Of a stretch of DNA of 39,635 bases, positions 31,710 to 39,499 are shown piece by piece. This stretch comes from DASZTV01 sp035548055 (GTDB taxonomy: Bacteria; Actinomycetota; Actinomycetes; JAFAQI01). The stretch is from assembly GCA_035548055.1 (NCBI GenBank), contig DASZTL010000001.1, positions 1-39,635 of the forward strand. The letters are read 5' to 3'. Made by a program: the position numbers and the translations under genes. A model generated the notes under the pieces. It searched no databases. It saw only the letters and a program-made list of their open reading frames with translations, and was not told the DNA's origin. Position 1 is the first letter of the stretch. Each line of letters begins with the position of its first letter.

Positions 31710-33052
31710 GCGCCGCGGGATCCGAGCCGGACCCGGCCAGGCTGCCGATCGTCGCGGTGGTCGGCCGGCCGAACGTCGGCAAGTCGACCCTCGTCAACCG
31801 GGTGCTCGGGCGCCGTGAGGCAGTTGTGCAGGATGTGCCCGGAGTGACGCGCGACCGCGTGATGTACGACGCCCAGTGGGGTGGCCGGGACTTCACGGTG
31901 GTTGACACCGGCGGGTGGGAGCGGGATGCGCGGGGGATGGCGGCCCGGATTGCCGCGGCGGCCGAGCTCGCCATCGAGACCGCCGACGTCGTCATCCTGG
32001 TGGTGGACGCCACCGTCGGTGCGACCGAGACCGACCTCGCGGTAGCCCGCGTCCTGCAGCGCAGCGACCGGCCGGTGGTTCTCGCCGCCAACAAGGTCGA
32101 CTCGGCCTCCTTCGAGGCCGACGCGACCGCGCTGTGGAGCCTTGGGCTTGGGGAGCCGTATCCCGTCAGTGCCCTGCACGGCCGGGGCAGCGGTGACCTG
32201 CTGGACGTGGTCGTCGCCAAGCTGCCCACGCACACCTCGGTCCCGGCGGCTGATCCGATCCCGAGGGTGGCCCTTGCCGGACGGCCCAACGTGGGCAAGT
32301 CCAGCCTGCTCAACCAGCTCACCGGCAGTGAGCGCGCACTGGTGGATGCCGTCGCCGGAACCACCCGCGACCCGGTCGACTCCCTCGTAGAAGTCGATGG
32401 GGATACATGGCGCTTTGTCGACACGGCAGGCTTACGCCGCCGCGTGAAGGAGGCATCGGGAGCCGAGTACTACTCGAGCCTGCGCACCTCATCCGCGATC
32501 GAGGCCGCCGAGGTCGTGCTGCTGCTGCTCGACGTGACCGAGCCCATCAGTGACCAGGACCTGCGGGTGGCCGACCTGGTCGCCGAGGCCGGCCGCGCGA
32601 TGGTCATCCTGTTCAACAAGTGGGACCTGATCGACGAGGATCGGCGGGAGCGCCTCGATCGAGAGATCGAGCGGGACCTGGCACGGTTCTCCTGGGCCTC
32701 CCAGCTGAACGTCTCCGCGCTGACCGGACGCGGTGTGCGGCGGATCGCTCCGGCGATGCGCAACGCGCTGGAGAGCTGGCACAAGCGAATCGGCACCGCC
32801 GAGCTGAACGCGTTCTTCTCCGAGGTCGTCTCGGCCACGCCGCCGCCGGTTCGGGGAGGGAAGCAGCCCAAGATCCTGTTCGCGACCCAGCCCGGTACGG
32901 CGCCGCCCCGGTTCGTCCTGTTCACCTCGGGTCCGCTGGAGGCCTCCTACCAGCGCTTTCTCGAGCGCCGGCTGCGCGAGAAGTTCGGCTTCGCCGGCAC
33001 CCCCATCGAACTCGTCGTCAAGGCGCGTGAGAAGGGCGCGAAGAAGCGCTGA
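31706..33052 (+). CDS. der: GTPase Der (EngA)
   Basis: A 448-residue ribosome-assembly GTPase with two G domains and a C-terminal KH-like domain. First G1 is G-R-P-N-V-G-K-S at 20-27 with D-T-G-G-W as G3; the second G1 recurs near residue 193 and has D-T-A-G-L-R-R as G3; N-K-W-D is G4 of the second domain. It acts in 50S maturation. Codon 243 is TTA, in the second G3. The last gene of the aroH-tyrA-cmk-plsC-der group. Confidence 0.97.
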   Translation: MSAAGSEPDPARLPIVAVVGRPNVGKSTLVNRVLGRREAVVQDVPGVTRDRVMYDAQWGGRDFTVVDTGGWERDARGMAARIAAAAELAIETADVVILVVDATVGATETDLAVARVLQRSDRPVVLAANKVDSASFEADATALWSLGLGEPYPVSALHGRGSGDLLDVVVAKLPTHTSVPAADPIPRVALAGRPNVGKSSLLNQLTGSERALVDAVAGTTRDPVDSLVEVDGDTWRFVDTAGLRRRVKEASGAEYYSSLRTSSAIEAAEVVLLLLDVTEPISDQDLRVADLVAEAGRAMVILFNKWDLIDEDRRERLDREIERDLARFSWASQLNVSALTGRGVRRIAPAMRNALESWHKRIGTAELNAFFSEVVSATPPPVRGGKQPKILFATQPGTAPPRFVLFTSGPLEASYQRFLERRLREKFGFAGTPIELVVKAREKGAKKR

Positions 33053-33074
33053 CGGTCCTGTCGGTGGCCGGCGG

Positions 33075-33080
33075 TATCTA
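33075..33080 (+). promoter_or_regulatory. -10-like box (TATCTA) for the split nuclease-like gene
   Basis: TATCTA, 7 bases, ATG 33088. The last base is A rather than T, so it is a weaker fit than the other boxes. Confidence 0.4.
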
Positions 33081-33087
33081 ACGGCGG

Positions 33088-33516
33088 ATGAACTCGGATC
33101 CCGGCGTGATAGCCGCTCGCCCCGGCCTCCCGCGCCCAGTCCCGGTGGAGGCGCTTCGCGCGGCGGTCGGGGAACAACAGTCCTGGCGCGGGGTGATGCG
33201 CACCTTCGGGTTCACCACGTCCCGCACCGGGCGGGTCCTCCGAGAGATCTGTGACGAGCTCGGGATCGACTACGGCCACTTTCATCGCTCGACGTTGAGC
33301 GACCAGCCGCTTGCAGACATCATCCGGACCTCGACGTCGTGGCCAGAAGCGCTGGAGCGGCTCGGCTTCGCACCGGGCTCCGGCTCGGCCCGCGCGACGA
33401 TTCGCCGACATTGCGAACTCCAAAACATCGACGTGACTGGGCTTCGCCGCGACACGACTCCCTCGTCTGACGGACTCCTAGCCTCCATCTTTCGTGATCT
33501 TGCTCGGTCCGTGTAG
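33088..33516 (+). pseudogene. N-terminal fragment of a split two-HTH PD-(D/E)XK protein
   Basis: A 142-codon frame. Residues 20-65 and 74-119 are two copies of one small helical unit (S-W-R-G-V-M-R-T-F-G-F and S-W-P-E-A-L-E-R-L-G-F), recognised as helix-turn-helix-like repeats of actinobacterial endonuclease-like proteins. Native sequence ends near residue 129; the last residues to the TAG at 33514 are read from the inserted IS. The missing C-terminal domain lies at 35041-35503. Removing the IS plus one 4-bp duplication rejoins the two in frame as about 282 residues. The fragment may still be translated. Confidence 0.8.
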
Positions 33517-35039
33517 TGATCGCTGTTCGTTGGTGTCGGTGACGATGGGCGTAGAGACTCGCCGCGTCTGTCGCGGTTTCCGGTTCCTGGTTGTTGGGTC
33601 GTGGGGTGGCGGTCAGTCGGGGTCGGGGATCGCGCGCAGCGCGGTGATGGCGTCGGCGACTTGCCCGGCCCAGGGCCAGTGACGGTCGAGTCGTAGGTGT
33701 AGTCGTCGTCCGGAACGCACGAGTCGTCCGGCGATCGCGATGAGCCGGTGGCGGAGCCGTTTGGGTTCGGCGGTGCGCATCGGTCCGGTCAACGCGAGGG
33801 TCTGGGTCCAGGTGAGCAGGTCGACCGCGATCAGCACGATCGCCAGCCACACCTTGTTCGACGCCATGTCGTGCAGGGGAAGGTTGGTCAGGCCGGTGTC
33901 TTTCGCGGCACGGATCCGGTCTTCGACGCGGGCGCGTCGACGGTGGCGCAGTTCGAGGTCGGCGAGCTGGCCTCCGGTCGTGTTGGTCGCGAAGCAGGTG
34001 ACCCTTCGGCCGTCGATGTCGGTGAGGCGTAGCTGCGCGCCGGGGTGCGGGATCTCGCGGCGGGCGATGATCCGGGTGCCGACCGGCCATGACGTGAGGT
34101 CGAGCAGGCCGGTGATCTCCGCGACGTCCGCACCTTCGCGCGGGCACCCGTCGCTGTTGTAGGCCGGGGTCCACGCCGGTTCGGGGACCATGTCGAGCGC
34201 GGCAGCGACCTCATGGTTGGCTTGCCAGCCAACGGAAAACTCGAGGCCGCGTTCCACGGCGGCATCGAAGAAGGCGTGGGAGTAGCCGCCACCATCGCTG
34301 CGCACCAACACCCGCGACCGCAGGTCAGCAGGCAACTGCGCGAGCGCTGCGTCCAAGGTCGTGATCAGGTCGGCGGCGTTGTTCGCGTTCGCGTTACCCG
34401 GTCGCAGCAGCCCGGCCAGGCCCTCACCGGTCCCGCCGTCTCCGTGATCGAGGAACGCCATCACCGGATGGTGACCGAAGCCGCGCTTGTAGGTCGGGCG
34501 GGCGTCTTCCTTGTCCGAGTGCGCAGCGACCAGCGTCGCGTCGATATCCAAAGGAACGAGCCCATCACCGGCTGGGCCACCGCCCGCGGCATGCACCCGG
34601 GCGCGAGCCGCCGCGTGCGCATCGGCGATCGCGTCCAACACGTCCTGCCCGCCGGCGGCGAGATCGTCGACGACCCGTGACACCGTCGGGTCGGACGCGA
34701 CCGGCCCAACGATCGCGGTCGCATCGCGCAGCACCCCGACATCGGCCAAGCAGTCCCCGCCAGCCGCCAGCGCGTAGCCAAGCTGCACAACTACCCGCGC
34801 TGGATCGTGAACCGCACGCTCACGAGTCCACGGCGCGAGCCGTATCCGAAGCTCACGCTCCAGCCGGGCTACCCGCGCGGTTTCAGCCAGCAGGACCAGG
34901 CCACCGCGCGACACCAGACCCTCACCCGTCGCCGCTACTTCCAGCCGCTGCCATGACGTCGTACGCTTCACCTACGGAGTGCCTTCCCGTGAGAGCAAAT
35001 CAGGACTGTCGCAAGCCCGATTTTCCCTTACAGGACAGG
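33477..35039 (-). mobile_element. IS1380-family insertion sequence
   Basis: About 1.56 kb with one intact transposase on the minus strand. Proposed ends: left CCTAGCCT, right (minus strand) CCTGTCCT, sharing CCTnnCCT, with further weak similarity inward. Flanks GACT (33473-33476) and CACT (35040-35043) match at 3 of 4 positions, consistent with a 4-bp duplication that has since changed. These ends restore the reading frame of the interrupted gene. A shorter version (33482-35034) has poorer flanks and leaves the gene out of frame. Confidence 0.8.
33613..34971 (-). CDS. IS1380 family transposase
   Basis: A 452-residue DDE transposase, full length for the family. Candidate catalytic residues: D in P-L-D-I-D-A-T-L-V near residue 130, D in V-R-S-D-G-G-G-Y-S near 220, and E in R-V-E-D-R-I-R-A-A-K-D-T-G near 345. 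The start is GTG 34971 and the stop TGA at 33613. No frameshift or internal stop, so the element may be active. About 100-136 bp of noncoding sequence lies beyond the stop inside the left end. Confidence 0.93.
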   Translation of the reverse strand: MKRTTSWQRLEVAATGEGLVSRGGLVLLAETARVARLERELRIRLAPWTRERAVHDPARVVVQLGYALAAGGDCLADVGVLRDATAIVGPVASDPTVSRVVDDLAAGGQDVLDAIADAHAAARARVHAAGGGPAGDGLVPLDIDATLVAAHSDKEDARPTYKRGFGHHPVMAFLDHGDGGTGEGLAGLLRPGNANANNAADLITTLDAALAQLPADLRSRVLVRSDGGGYSHAFFDAAVERGLEFSVGWQANHEVAAALDMVPEPAWTPAYNSDGCPREGADVAEITGLLDLTSWPVGTRIIARREIPHPGAQLRLTDIDGRRVTCFATNTTGGQLADLELRHRRRARVEDRIRAAKDTGLTNLPLHDMASNKVWLAIVLIAVDLLTWTQTLALTGPMRTAEPKRLRHRLIAIAGRLVRSGRRLHLRLDRHWPWAGQVADAITALRAIPDPD

Positions 35040-35040
35040 C

Positions 35041-35503
35041 ACTTCCGTGCATTCACGATCGTGTCAAGCCGCCTTCAGGTGAAAGCGCGAGGCTAGAGCT
35101 GGCTCCGCGTCCTGAACAGCTGCGTCACGCGGGGCCATATTTGGTAGCGGCGGCGTTGACGTTGGCGGGAGTGCCGGTGAGCTTCGCACCCGAAGGGGTC
35201 GCGTATGACCTGATCGGCGATTTCCTCGGGCGGGGGCCGAAGCGAATCCAAGCAAAGACGGTCATGTCTGGATCCTGGTACTGCGGCATCTCTCGCAAGG
35301 AGTACTGCAAGACCGGCACGGGCGGCCACCGACGGGCTCTGTACACCGCGGATGACATCGACTATTTCGCCTGCGTGACCCTCGACAGATCGATCTTTCT
35401 AATCCCGATCGCCGCAGTGGAAGGCCGGACAACCATCGCCTTGCGGAGGTTCGCGGCGTTTCAGATCCCCGGCGGTGACGGTGGTGGGGCGCAACGCGGC
35501 TGA
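35041..35503 (+). pseudogene. C-terminal PD-(D/E)XK fragment of the split gene
   Basis: The fragment has R-P-E-Q-L-R-H-A-G-P-Y-L-V-A-A-A-L, then Y-D-L-I-G-D-F-L and R-I-Q-A-K-T (D ... QxK, the nuclease core), then D-D-I-D-Y-F-A and I-F-L-I-P-I-A-A-V. This is the pattern of the group I intron endonuclease-like PD-(D/E)XK domain that normally follows two HTH units. The frame joins the N-terminal fragment (33088) if the IS is removed. No start with a ribosome site is visible, so this part is probably silent. Confidence 0.8.
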
Positions 35504-35527
35504 AGTGACACCTGGTATTCGGTGTGG

Positions 35528-35601
<74 letters not shown>

Positions 35602-35610
35602 TGGCGGGGC

Positions 35611-35616
35611 AGTCTA
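35611..35616 (-). promoter_or_regulatory. -10 box (TAGACT) of tRNA-Pro
   Basis: TAGACT on the minus strand, 9 bases before the tRNA 5' end at 35601. It is 17 bp from an identical box facing the other way. Confidence 0.6.
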
Positions 35617-35633
35617 CGGCGTGCCTGCGTCCT

Positions 35634-35639
35634 TAGACT
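35634..35639 (+). promoter_or_regulatory. Leaderless -10 box (TAGACT) of the CDP-alcohol transferase gene
   Basis: TAGACT, 7 bases, GTG 35647. Its -35 position (17 bp upstream) is exactly the -10 of the divergent tRNA promoter, and vice versa. Confidence 0.65.
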
Positions 35640-35646
35640 CCGCCGC

Positions 35647-36255
35647 GTGACCAAGCCGCCCCCGGAGCCCGCGCTGGGCCGCGTGTGGACGATCCCGAAC
35701 CTGCTGTCGATGCTGCGGCTCGCCGGCGTGCCGCTGTTCTGCTGGCTCGCGCTCGGGCCGAAGGCGGACGGCTGGGCGGTCATCGTGTTGATGGTCGCGG
35801 GCTTCACGGACTACGCGGACGGCAAGATCGCCCGCACGTTCAACCTGCAGAGCCGGCTGGGGGAGCTGCTGGACCCGGCGGCCGACCGGCTCTACATCCT
35901 CGCCACGCTCGCCGTCCTCACCGACCGCTCGATCATCCCGCTCTGGCTCACGCTCACGCTGGCTGCGCGGGAGCTGATCCTCGCCGTGGCGCTGGTCGTC
36001 CTCAACCGGGCCGGGATCGGCCCGCCTGCGGTGACCTTCCTCGGCAAGGCCGCTGCGCTCAACCTCATGTACGCCTTTCCGCTGCTGCTGCTGTCAGTGG
36101 GGCACAACACGCTCGCTCACGTCGTACGCCCGCTTGCCTGGGGCTTCGCGTCCTGGGGGGCGGTCCTCTACATCTGGACCGGCGCGCTGTACCTGACCTA
36201 CGAGCGGCGGCTCCTGCAGGCAGCCCGCGCTGCGCGCTCGGAGCTCACGCAATAG
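35647..36255 (+). CDS. CDP-alcohol phosphatidyltransferase
   Basis: A 202-residue integral membrane enzyme with about 5-6 helices. The catalytic motif D-Y-A-D-G-K-I-A-R ... G-x3-D-x3-D is intact (G-E-L-L-D-P-A-A-D) near residues 57-81. It uses CDP-diacylglycerol and an alcohol, most likely glycerol 3-phosphate (PgsA) or a related polar head group; M. tuberculosis has pgsA2 (Rv1822) in this neighbourhood. The substrate is not certain from sequence. The GTG start is leaderless by the TAGACT box. gcvH follows after 43 bases. Confidence 0.9.
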   Translation: MTKPPPEPALGRVWTIPNLLSMLRLAGVPLFCWLALGPKADGWAVIVLMVAGFTDYADGKIARTFNLQSRLGELLDPAADRLYILATLAVLTDRSIIPLWLTLTLAARELILAVALVVLNRAGIGPPAVTFLGKAAALNLMYAFPLLLLSVGHNTLAHVVRPLAWGFASWGAVLYIWTGALYLTYERRLLQAARAARSELTQ

Positions 36256-36298
36256 GCTCCGCGGCGACCCCGTCGACCGCCCTGACCCAGGAGTGCCA

Positions 36299-36685
36299 GT
36301 GGTACCCGAAGATCTCAGCTACACCGCCGAGCACGAGTGGGCGCGTCGCGAGGGCGACGGCACGGTCCGGATCGGGATCACCGACTTTGCGCAGGAGGCG
36401 CTCGGGGACGTCGTCTTCGTCTCCTTGCCGGCCGTGGGCACCACGGTCGCCGCGGGTGGTGTTCTCGGCGAGGTCGAGTCGACCAAGAGCGTCTCGGAGA
36501 TCTACGCGCCACTCGCCGGCGAGGTCGCGGCGCGCAACGAGGCGCTCGAAGCGCGGCCCGAGCTGATCAACAATGACCCGTACGGCGAGGGCTGGATCGT
36601 GGCGATCCGGCCGGCGAATGCCGACGACGTCGACGGCCTGCTGGACGCGGCCGGGTATCAGACCCTCATCGACACCGCGTCGTAG
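36299..36685 (+). CDS. gcvH: Glycine cleavage system H protein
   Basis: A 128-residue H protein, the lipoyl carrier of glycine cleavage. The lipoylated lysine is K63 in G-E-V-E-S-T-K-S-V-S-E. E-H-E-W near residue 11 and N-N-D-P-Y-G-E-G-W-I are typical. CAGGAG with 5 bases of spacing selects GTG 36299 over GTG 36293. The first gene of the gcvH-garA-MerR-DUF151-MerR string that in M. tuberculosis leads to gcvB; here a glycine riboswitch follows. Confidence 0.95.
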   Translation: MVPEDLSYTAEHEWARREGDGTVRIGITDFAQEALGDVVFVSLPAVGTTVAAGGVLGEVESTKSVSEIYAPLAGEVAARNEALEARPELINNDPYGEGWIVAIRPANADDVDGLLDAAGYQTLIDTAS

Positions 36686-36687
36686 CC

Positions 36688-36729
36688 GGTTCCGTCTCGG
36701 TTGACGCTGAGGAACCCGCGCCGTACGGT
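36688..36729 (+). promoter_or_regulatory. garA promoter with flanking inverted repeat
   Basis: TTGACG (36701-36706), 17 bases, TACGGT (36724-36729), one of the best sigma-70-type promoters in the window. GGTTCC (36688-36693) and GGAACC (36711-36716) flank the -35 as an inverted repeat and could be an operator. The start codon at 36783 leaves a leader of about 45 bases. Confidence 0.6.
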
Positions 36730-36749
36730 TTGGATCCCTCCACCTTTGG

Positions 36750-36761
36750 TTGAGGTTGAAC
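36750..36761 (+). promoter_or_regulatory. TTGAGGTTGAAC, candidate regulator site in the garA leader
   Basis: The first seven bases TTGAGGT recur at 38630-38636 upstream of the second MerR gene of this cluster. A shared MerR-regulator site is possible. Confidence 0.3.
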
Positions 36762-36782
36762 AGATCGGGAAGTAGGCGAGTG

Positions 36783-37292
36783 ATGCCCAGCGTGTTCTGT
36801 GATCAATGCGGTCACCAGAACCCCGATGATGCGCGGTTCTGCGCCCGCTGCGGCCGGCAGCTCGGACGCGGCGTGGCGCACGCCGGGGGAGCGGCCGACC
36901 AGACCAGCACGCTGTCGCTCGCCGGGGTCGACGTCGACGACGTCGGGGGGGAAGCCGCCGAGATCGTCGACGAGCTACCCACGGGCTTCGCGCTGCTGGT
37001 CGTCCAGCGGGGTCCGAACGCCGGTAGCCGCTTCCTGCTCGACCAGGAGGTCACGACCGCCGGACGGCACCCGGACAGCGACATCTTCCTCGACGACGTC
37101 ACCGTCTCGCGCAAGCACGCCACCTTCACCCGCACCGCCGCGGGTTACACGATCACCGACGCCGGCAGCCTCAACGGGACCTACCTGAACCGGGAGCGGA
37201 TCGAGTCGGCCGCCCTCGGCAACGGCGACGAGGTCCAGATCGGCAAGTTCCGCCTGCTGTTCTTCACCAGCCTGGCCGGCGAGTCCCAGTGA
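36783..37292 (+). CDS. garA: GarA-like FHA protein with N-terminal zinc ribbon
   Basis: A 169-residue FHA protein. Residues 6-23 carry C6-x2-C9 ... C20-x2-C23, a zinc ribbon I do not recall in M. tuberculosis GarA. A T-S-T stretch at 41-43 sits where the phosphorylated threonines of GarA lie. The FHA domain spans about 75-160, with G-R-H-P-D-S-D-I, S-R-K-H-A and L-N-G-T-Y. GarA (OdhI) inhibits 2-oxoglutarate dehydrogenase until phosphorylated by PknB/PknG. The stop overlaps the MerR gene by GTGA. Confidence 0.93.
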   Translation: MPSVFCDQCGHQNPDDARFCARCGRQLGRGVAHAGGAADQTSTLSLAGVDVDDVGGEAAEIVDELPTGFALLVVQRGPNAGSRFLLDQEVTTAGRHPDSDIFLDDVTVSRKHATFTRTAAGYTITDAGSLNGTYLNRERIESAALGNGDEVQIGKFRLLFFTSLAGESQ

Positions 37293-38059
37293 GCCAGCCG
37301 ATCGCGAGCGGGAGCCACGTGGTCAGCGGCGCCGGCGGCCACGCCTTCATGAGCATCGGCGAAGTGCTCGGGCAGCTGCGCGGCGAGTTCCCGGATGTCA
37401 CGATCTCCAAGATCCGGTTCCTCGAGGGCGAGGGGCTGATCGCGCCACAGCGCACGGCGTCGGGCTACCGCAAGTTCTCCCGGGACGATGTGGTCCGGCT
37501 GCGGTACGTGCTGGCCGCGCAGCGCGACCAGTACCTCCCGCTGCGCGTCATCAAAGACCAGCTCGAAGCACTCGATCGTGGTCTGGAGCCGTCCTCGATC
37601 CCGGGTCAGACCGCGCCCCAGGTGCCGGCTGGTGCCGGCGATCCGGACGGACTGCCCAAAGCTGCCGACTTCCTGCCCGAGCCCTCCGAGCTACGGCTGT
37701 CCCGCCAGGAGCTGATCGACGCGGCCGGGCTGGAGCCGCATGAGCTCGACCAGATCGAGAACTTCGGGTTGGTCGGGCCCAGGCCCGGTGGGCACTACGA
37801 CGGCGACGCGCTCGTGATCGCGAAGACCGTCGCGGCAATGAGCCGCTTCGGCCTGGAACCGCGACACCTGCGGGCCTTCCGGACCTCCGCCGAACGAGAG
37901 CTCGGCCTGGTCGAACAGGTCGTCGCTCCGCTGGTCCGCCAGCGCAACCCCGAAGCGCGTGGCCGGGCCGACGAGGTCGCCCGGGAGCTGGCCAGCCTCT
38001 CTGTCCGGCTGCACGCCACGTTGGTCCGGGCCGGGTTGCGGCCTCAGCTAGGTGGTTGA
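37289..38059 (+). CDS. MerR-family regulator, FtsR (Rv1828) type
   Basis: A 256-residue MerR-type regulator. The winged helix includes M-S-I-G-E-V-L-G-Q-L near 21, S-K-I-R-F-L-E-G-E-G-L-I near 40 and R-K-F-S-R-D-D-V-V-R-L-R-Y-V-L. The long C-terminal half has a second helical domain with R-L-S-R-Q-E-L and G-D-A-L-V-I-A-K-T-V-A. The M. tuberculosis equivalent is Rv1828; the Corynebacterium equivalent FtsR activates ftsZ. GTG 37289 overlaps garA. Confidence 0.9.
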   Translation: MSQPIASGSHVVSGAGGHAFMSIGEVLGQLRGEFPDVTISKIRFLEGEGLIAPQRTASGYRKFSRDDVVRLRYVLAAQRDQYLPLRVIKDQLEALDRGLEPSSIPGQTAPQVPAGAGDPDGLPKAADFLPEPSELRLSRQELIDAAGLEPHELDQIENFGLVGPRPGGHYDGDALVIAKTVAAMSRFGLEPRHLRAFRTSAERELGLVEQVVAPLVRQRNPEARGRADEVARELASLSVRLHATLVRAGLRPQLGG

Positions 38060-38138
38060 GCCGACCGTGGTTCGACGCCTCCGCCGCCCCCGGGATACCT
38101 TCGCGGCACACGATTGACGCGGCGAGCGGAGTCACCCG

Positions 38139-38609
38139 GTGAATGAGCTCACGGTCGTCGGGGTGCGCGTGGAGCTCCCCGGAAACCAGCCCATCGTGTT
38201 GCTCAAGGAGTCCACCGGCGACCGCTACCTGCCGATCTGGATCGGCGCGGTCGAAGCGACGGCCATCGCGTTCGCCCAGCAGGGGATCGTGCCGGCCCGC
38301 CCGCTCACGCACGACCTCCTCAAGAACGTGCTCGAGGCGTTGCGCGCGCAGCTGGAGGCCGTCCTCATCACCGACCTGCGCGACGGCGTGTACTACGCGG
38401 ACCTCCGCTTCGCCGACGGCACGTCGGTGTCGGCACGGCCCTCTGACGCGATCGCCCTAGCGATCCGTGCCGGCGCGACCATCTACGCCGAGGAGGCGGT
38501 GCTGGACACCGCCGGCATCGCCATCGCGGACGAGCAGGAGACGGAGGTCGAGCGCTTCCGTGAGTTCCTCGATCAGATATCTCCCGAAGACTTCGAGACA
38601 GACTCCTAG
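38139..38609 (+). CDS. DUF151 bifunctional nuclease-like protein (Rv1829-like)
   Basis: A 156-residue protein of the DUF151 (PF02577) family, some members of which have nuclease activity. Core: Y-L-P-I-W-I-G-A-V-E-A-T-A-I near 30, T-H-D-L-L near 57, Y-Y-A-D-L-R-F near 85, and S-A-R-P-S-D-A-I-A-L-A-I-R near 98. GGAG lies 8 bases before GTG 38139. A TACCTT -10-like box is at 38096-38101. It sits between the two MerR genes, as in mycobacteria. Confidence 0.9.
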   Translation: MNELTVVGVRVELPGNQPIVLLKESTGDRYLPIWIGAVEATAIAFAQQGIVPARPLTHDLLKNVLEALRAQLEAVLITDLRDGVYYADLRFADGTSVSARPSDAIALAIRAGATIYAEEAVLDTAGIAIADEQETEVERFREFLDQISPEDFETDS

Positions 38610-38688
38610 TCTAGAGTCTCGACTACGGATTGAGGTAAAGGACGCGCCGCCTTCCCTCATTGACCCATCCGCTTGCGCTCCTTAGCGT
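38601..38688 (+). promoter_or_regulatory. Promoter and candidate operator of the second MerR gene
   Basis: TTGACC (38660-38665), 17 bases, TAGCGT (38683-38688). Upstream are GACTC/GAGTC arms at 38601-38605 and 38614-38618 with two CTAG tetranucleotides between, and TTGAGGT at 38630-38636. Leader length about 75 bases. The dyad overlaps the end of the DUF151 gene. Confidence 0.55.
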
Positions 38689-38771
38689 CAACCGCGAAAT
38701 TCCAACGGTGAGGTTTCCCCGACGTCGACTGCTCGGACGTCGCCTCGTCGCTGGAGAGGGCGGAGGACACG

Positions 38772-39344
38772 GTGGCATCTAGGTCAGGCGGGCCGAGCGG
38801 CCCCGATGGCGTCCAGACCGCACTGTTCGGCAAGGAGCAGGCGGGCGGCGCCCCGATCGGCTACCGCGGCCCCACGGCATGCACAGTCGCCGGCATCACG
38901 TATCGCCAGCTCGACTACTGGGCCCGCACCGGGCTGGTGGAGCCGACGATCCGGGCTGCGGCTGGGTCGGGCAGCCAGCGCCTGTACTCGTTCCGCGACA
39001 TCCTGCTGCTCAAGGTCGTGAAGCGGCTGTTGGACACCGGGGTCTCGCTGCAGAACATCCGGCTCGCCGTCAACCACCTCCGCGACTCCGGGGACGCGGA
39101 TCTGACCGGCGTCACGCTGATGAGTGACGGCACGACCGTCTACGCCTGCACCTCACCGGACGAGGTTGTCGACCTGGTGCAGGGCGGCCAGGGCGTATTC
39201 GGGATCGCGGTCGGGCGGGTGATCGGCGAGGTCGCCGGAAGCCTGGCCGAACTGCCCTCCGAGTCCGCCGAGCCCGCTGCCGGTGCTGTGCCGGTCGCTG
39301 GCGATGAGTTGGCGGCTCGCCGCAGCCGTCGTACCGGCACCTAG
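38772..39344 (+). CDS. MerR-family regulator, ResR/McdR (Rv1830) type
   Basis: A 190-residue MerR regulator: G-I-T-Y-R-Q-L-D-Y-W-A-R-T-G-L-V near residue 42, then R-L-Y-S-F-R-D-I-L-L-L-K-V-V-K-R-L-L and S-L-Q-N-I-R-L-A-V. An S-P-D-E-V-V-D-L-V segment and a low-complexity C-terminus follow. Rv1830 (ResR/McdR) in M. tuberculosis is a cell-division and antibiotic-resilience regulator. GGAGG with 6 bases of spacing fixes GTG 38772. The next gene, outside the window, is probably gcvP (inference from the riboswitch and gene order). Confidence 0.9.
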   Translation: MASRSGGPSGPDGVQTALFGKEQAGGAPIGYRGPTACTVAGITYRQLDYWARTGLVEPTIRAAAGSGSQRLYSFRDILLLKVVKRLLDTGVSLQNIRLAVNHLRDSGDADLTGVTLMSDGTTVYACTSPDEVVDLVQGGQGVFGIAVGRVIGEVAGSLAELPSESAEPAAGAVPVAGDELAARRSRRTGT

Positions 39345-39349
39345 CCGAA

Positions 39350-39366
39350 CGGGCCGCTACGGCCCG
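39350..39366 (+). terminator. Hairpin after the second MerR gene
   Basis: CGGGCCG (39350-39356), CTA, CGGCCCG (39360-39366), five bases after the stop. No U tract follows, so it may be a processing or pausing hairpin rather than a full terminator. Confidence 0.5.
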
Positions 39367-39475
39367 CTCAGAGGGGCGTCGAATCGGACAAGCCCGGCAC
39401 GCGACGGGGTCCCGTCCGGGTGCGCGGAAATCGTCGGGACAGGCGCGGCGCCGGTCACCGCGGGGGGCTCGCTGA

Positions 39476-39481
39476 TAGCGT
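39476..39481 (+). promoter_or_regulatory. -10 box (TAGCGT) of the riboswitch transcript
   Basis: TAGCGT about 25 bases before the first aptamer GGGAGAG at 39506. The transcription start is expected near 39488. Confidence 0.5.
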
Positions 39482-39499
39482 CGTCCGGTCTGAATCACC

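Noticed and set aside
33482..35034. Shorter IS boundaries at CCTCC and CCTGTAAGGG
   Set aside because: The 4-bp flanks CTAG and ACAG match at only two positions and removal does not restore the reading frame.
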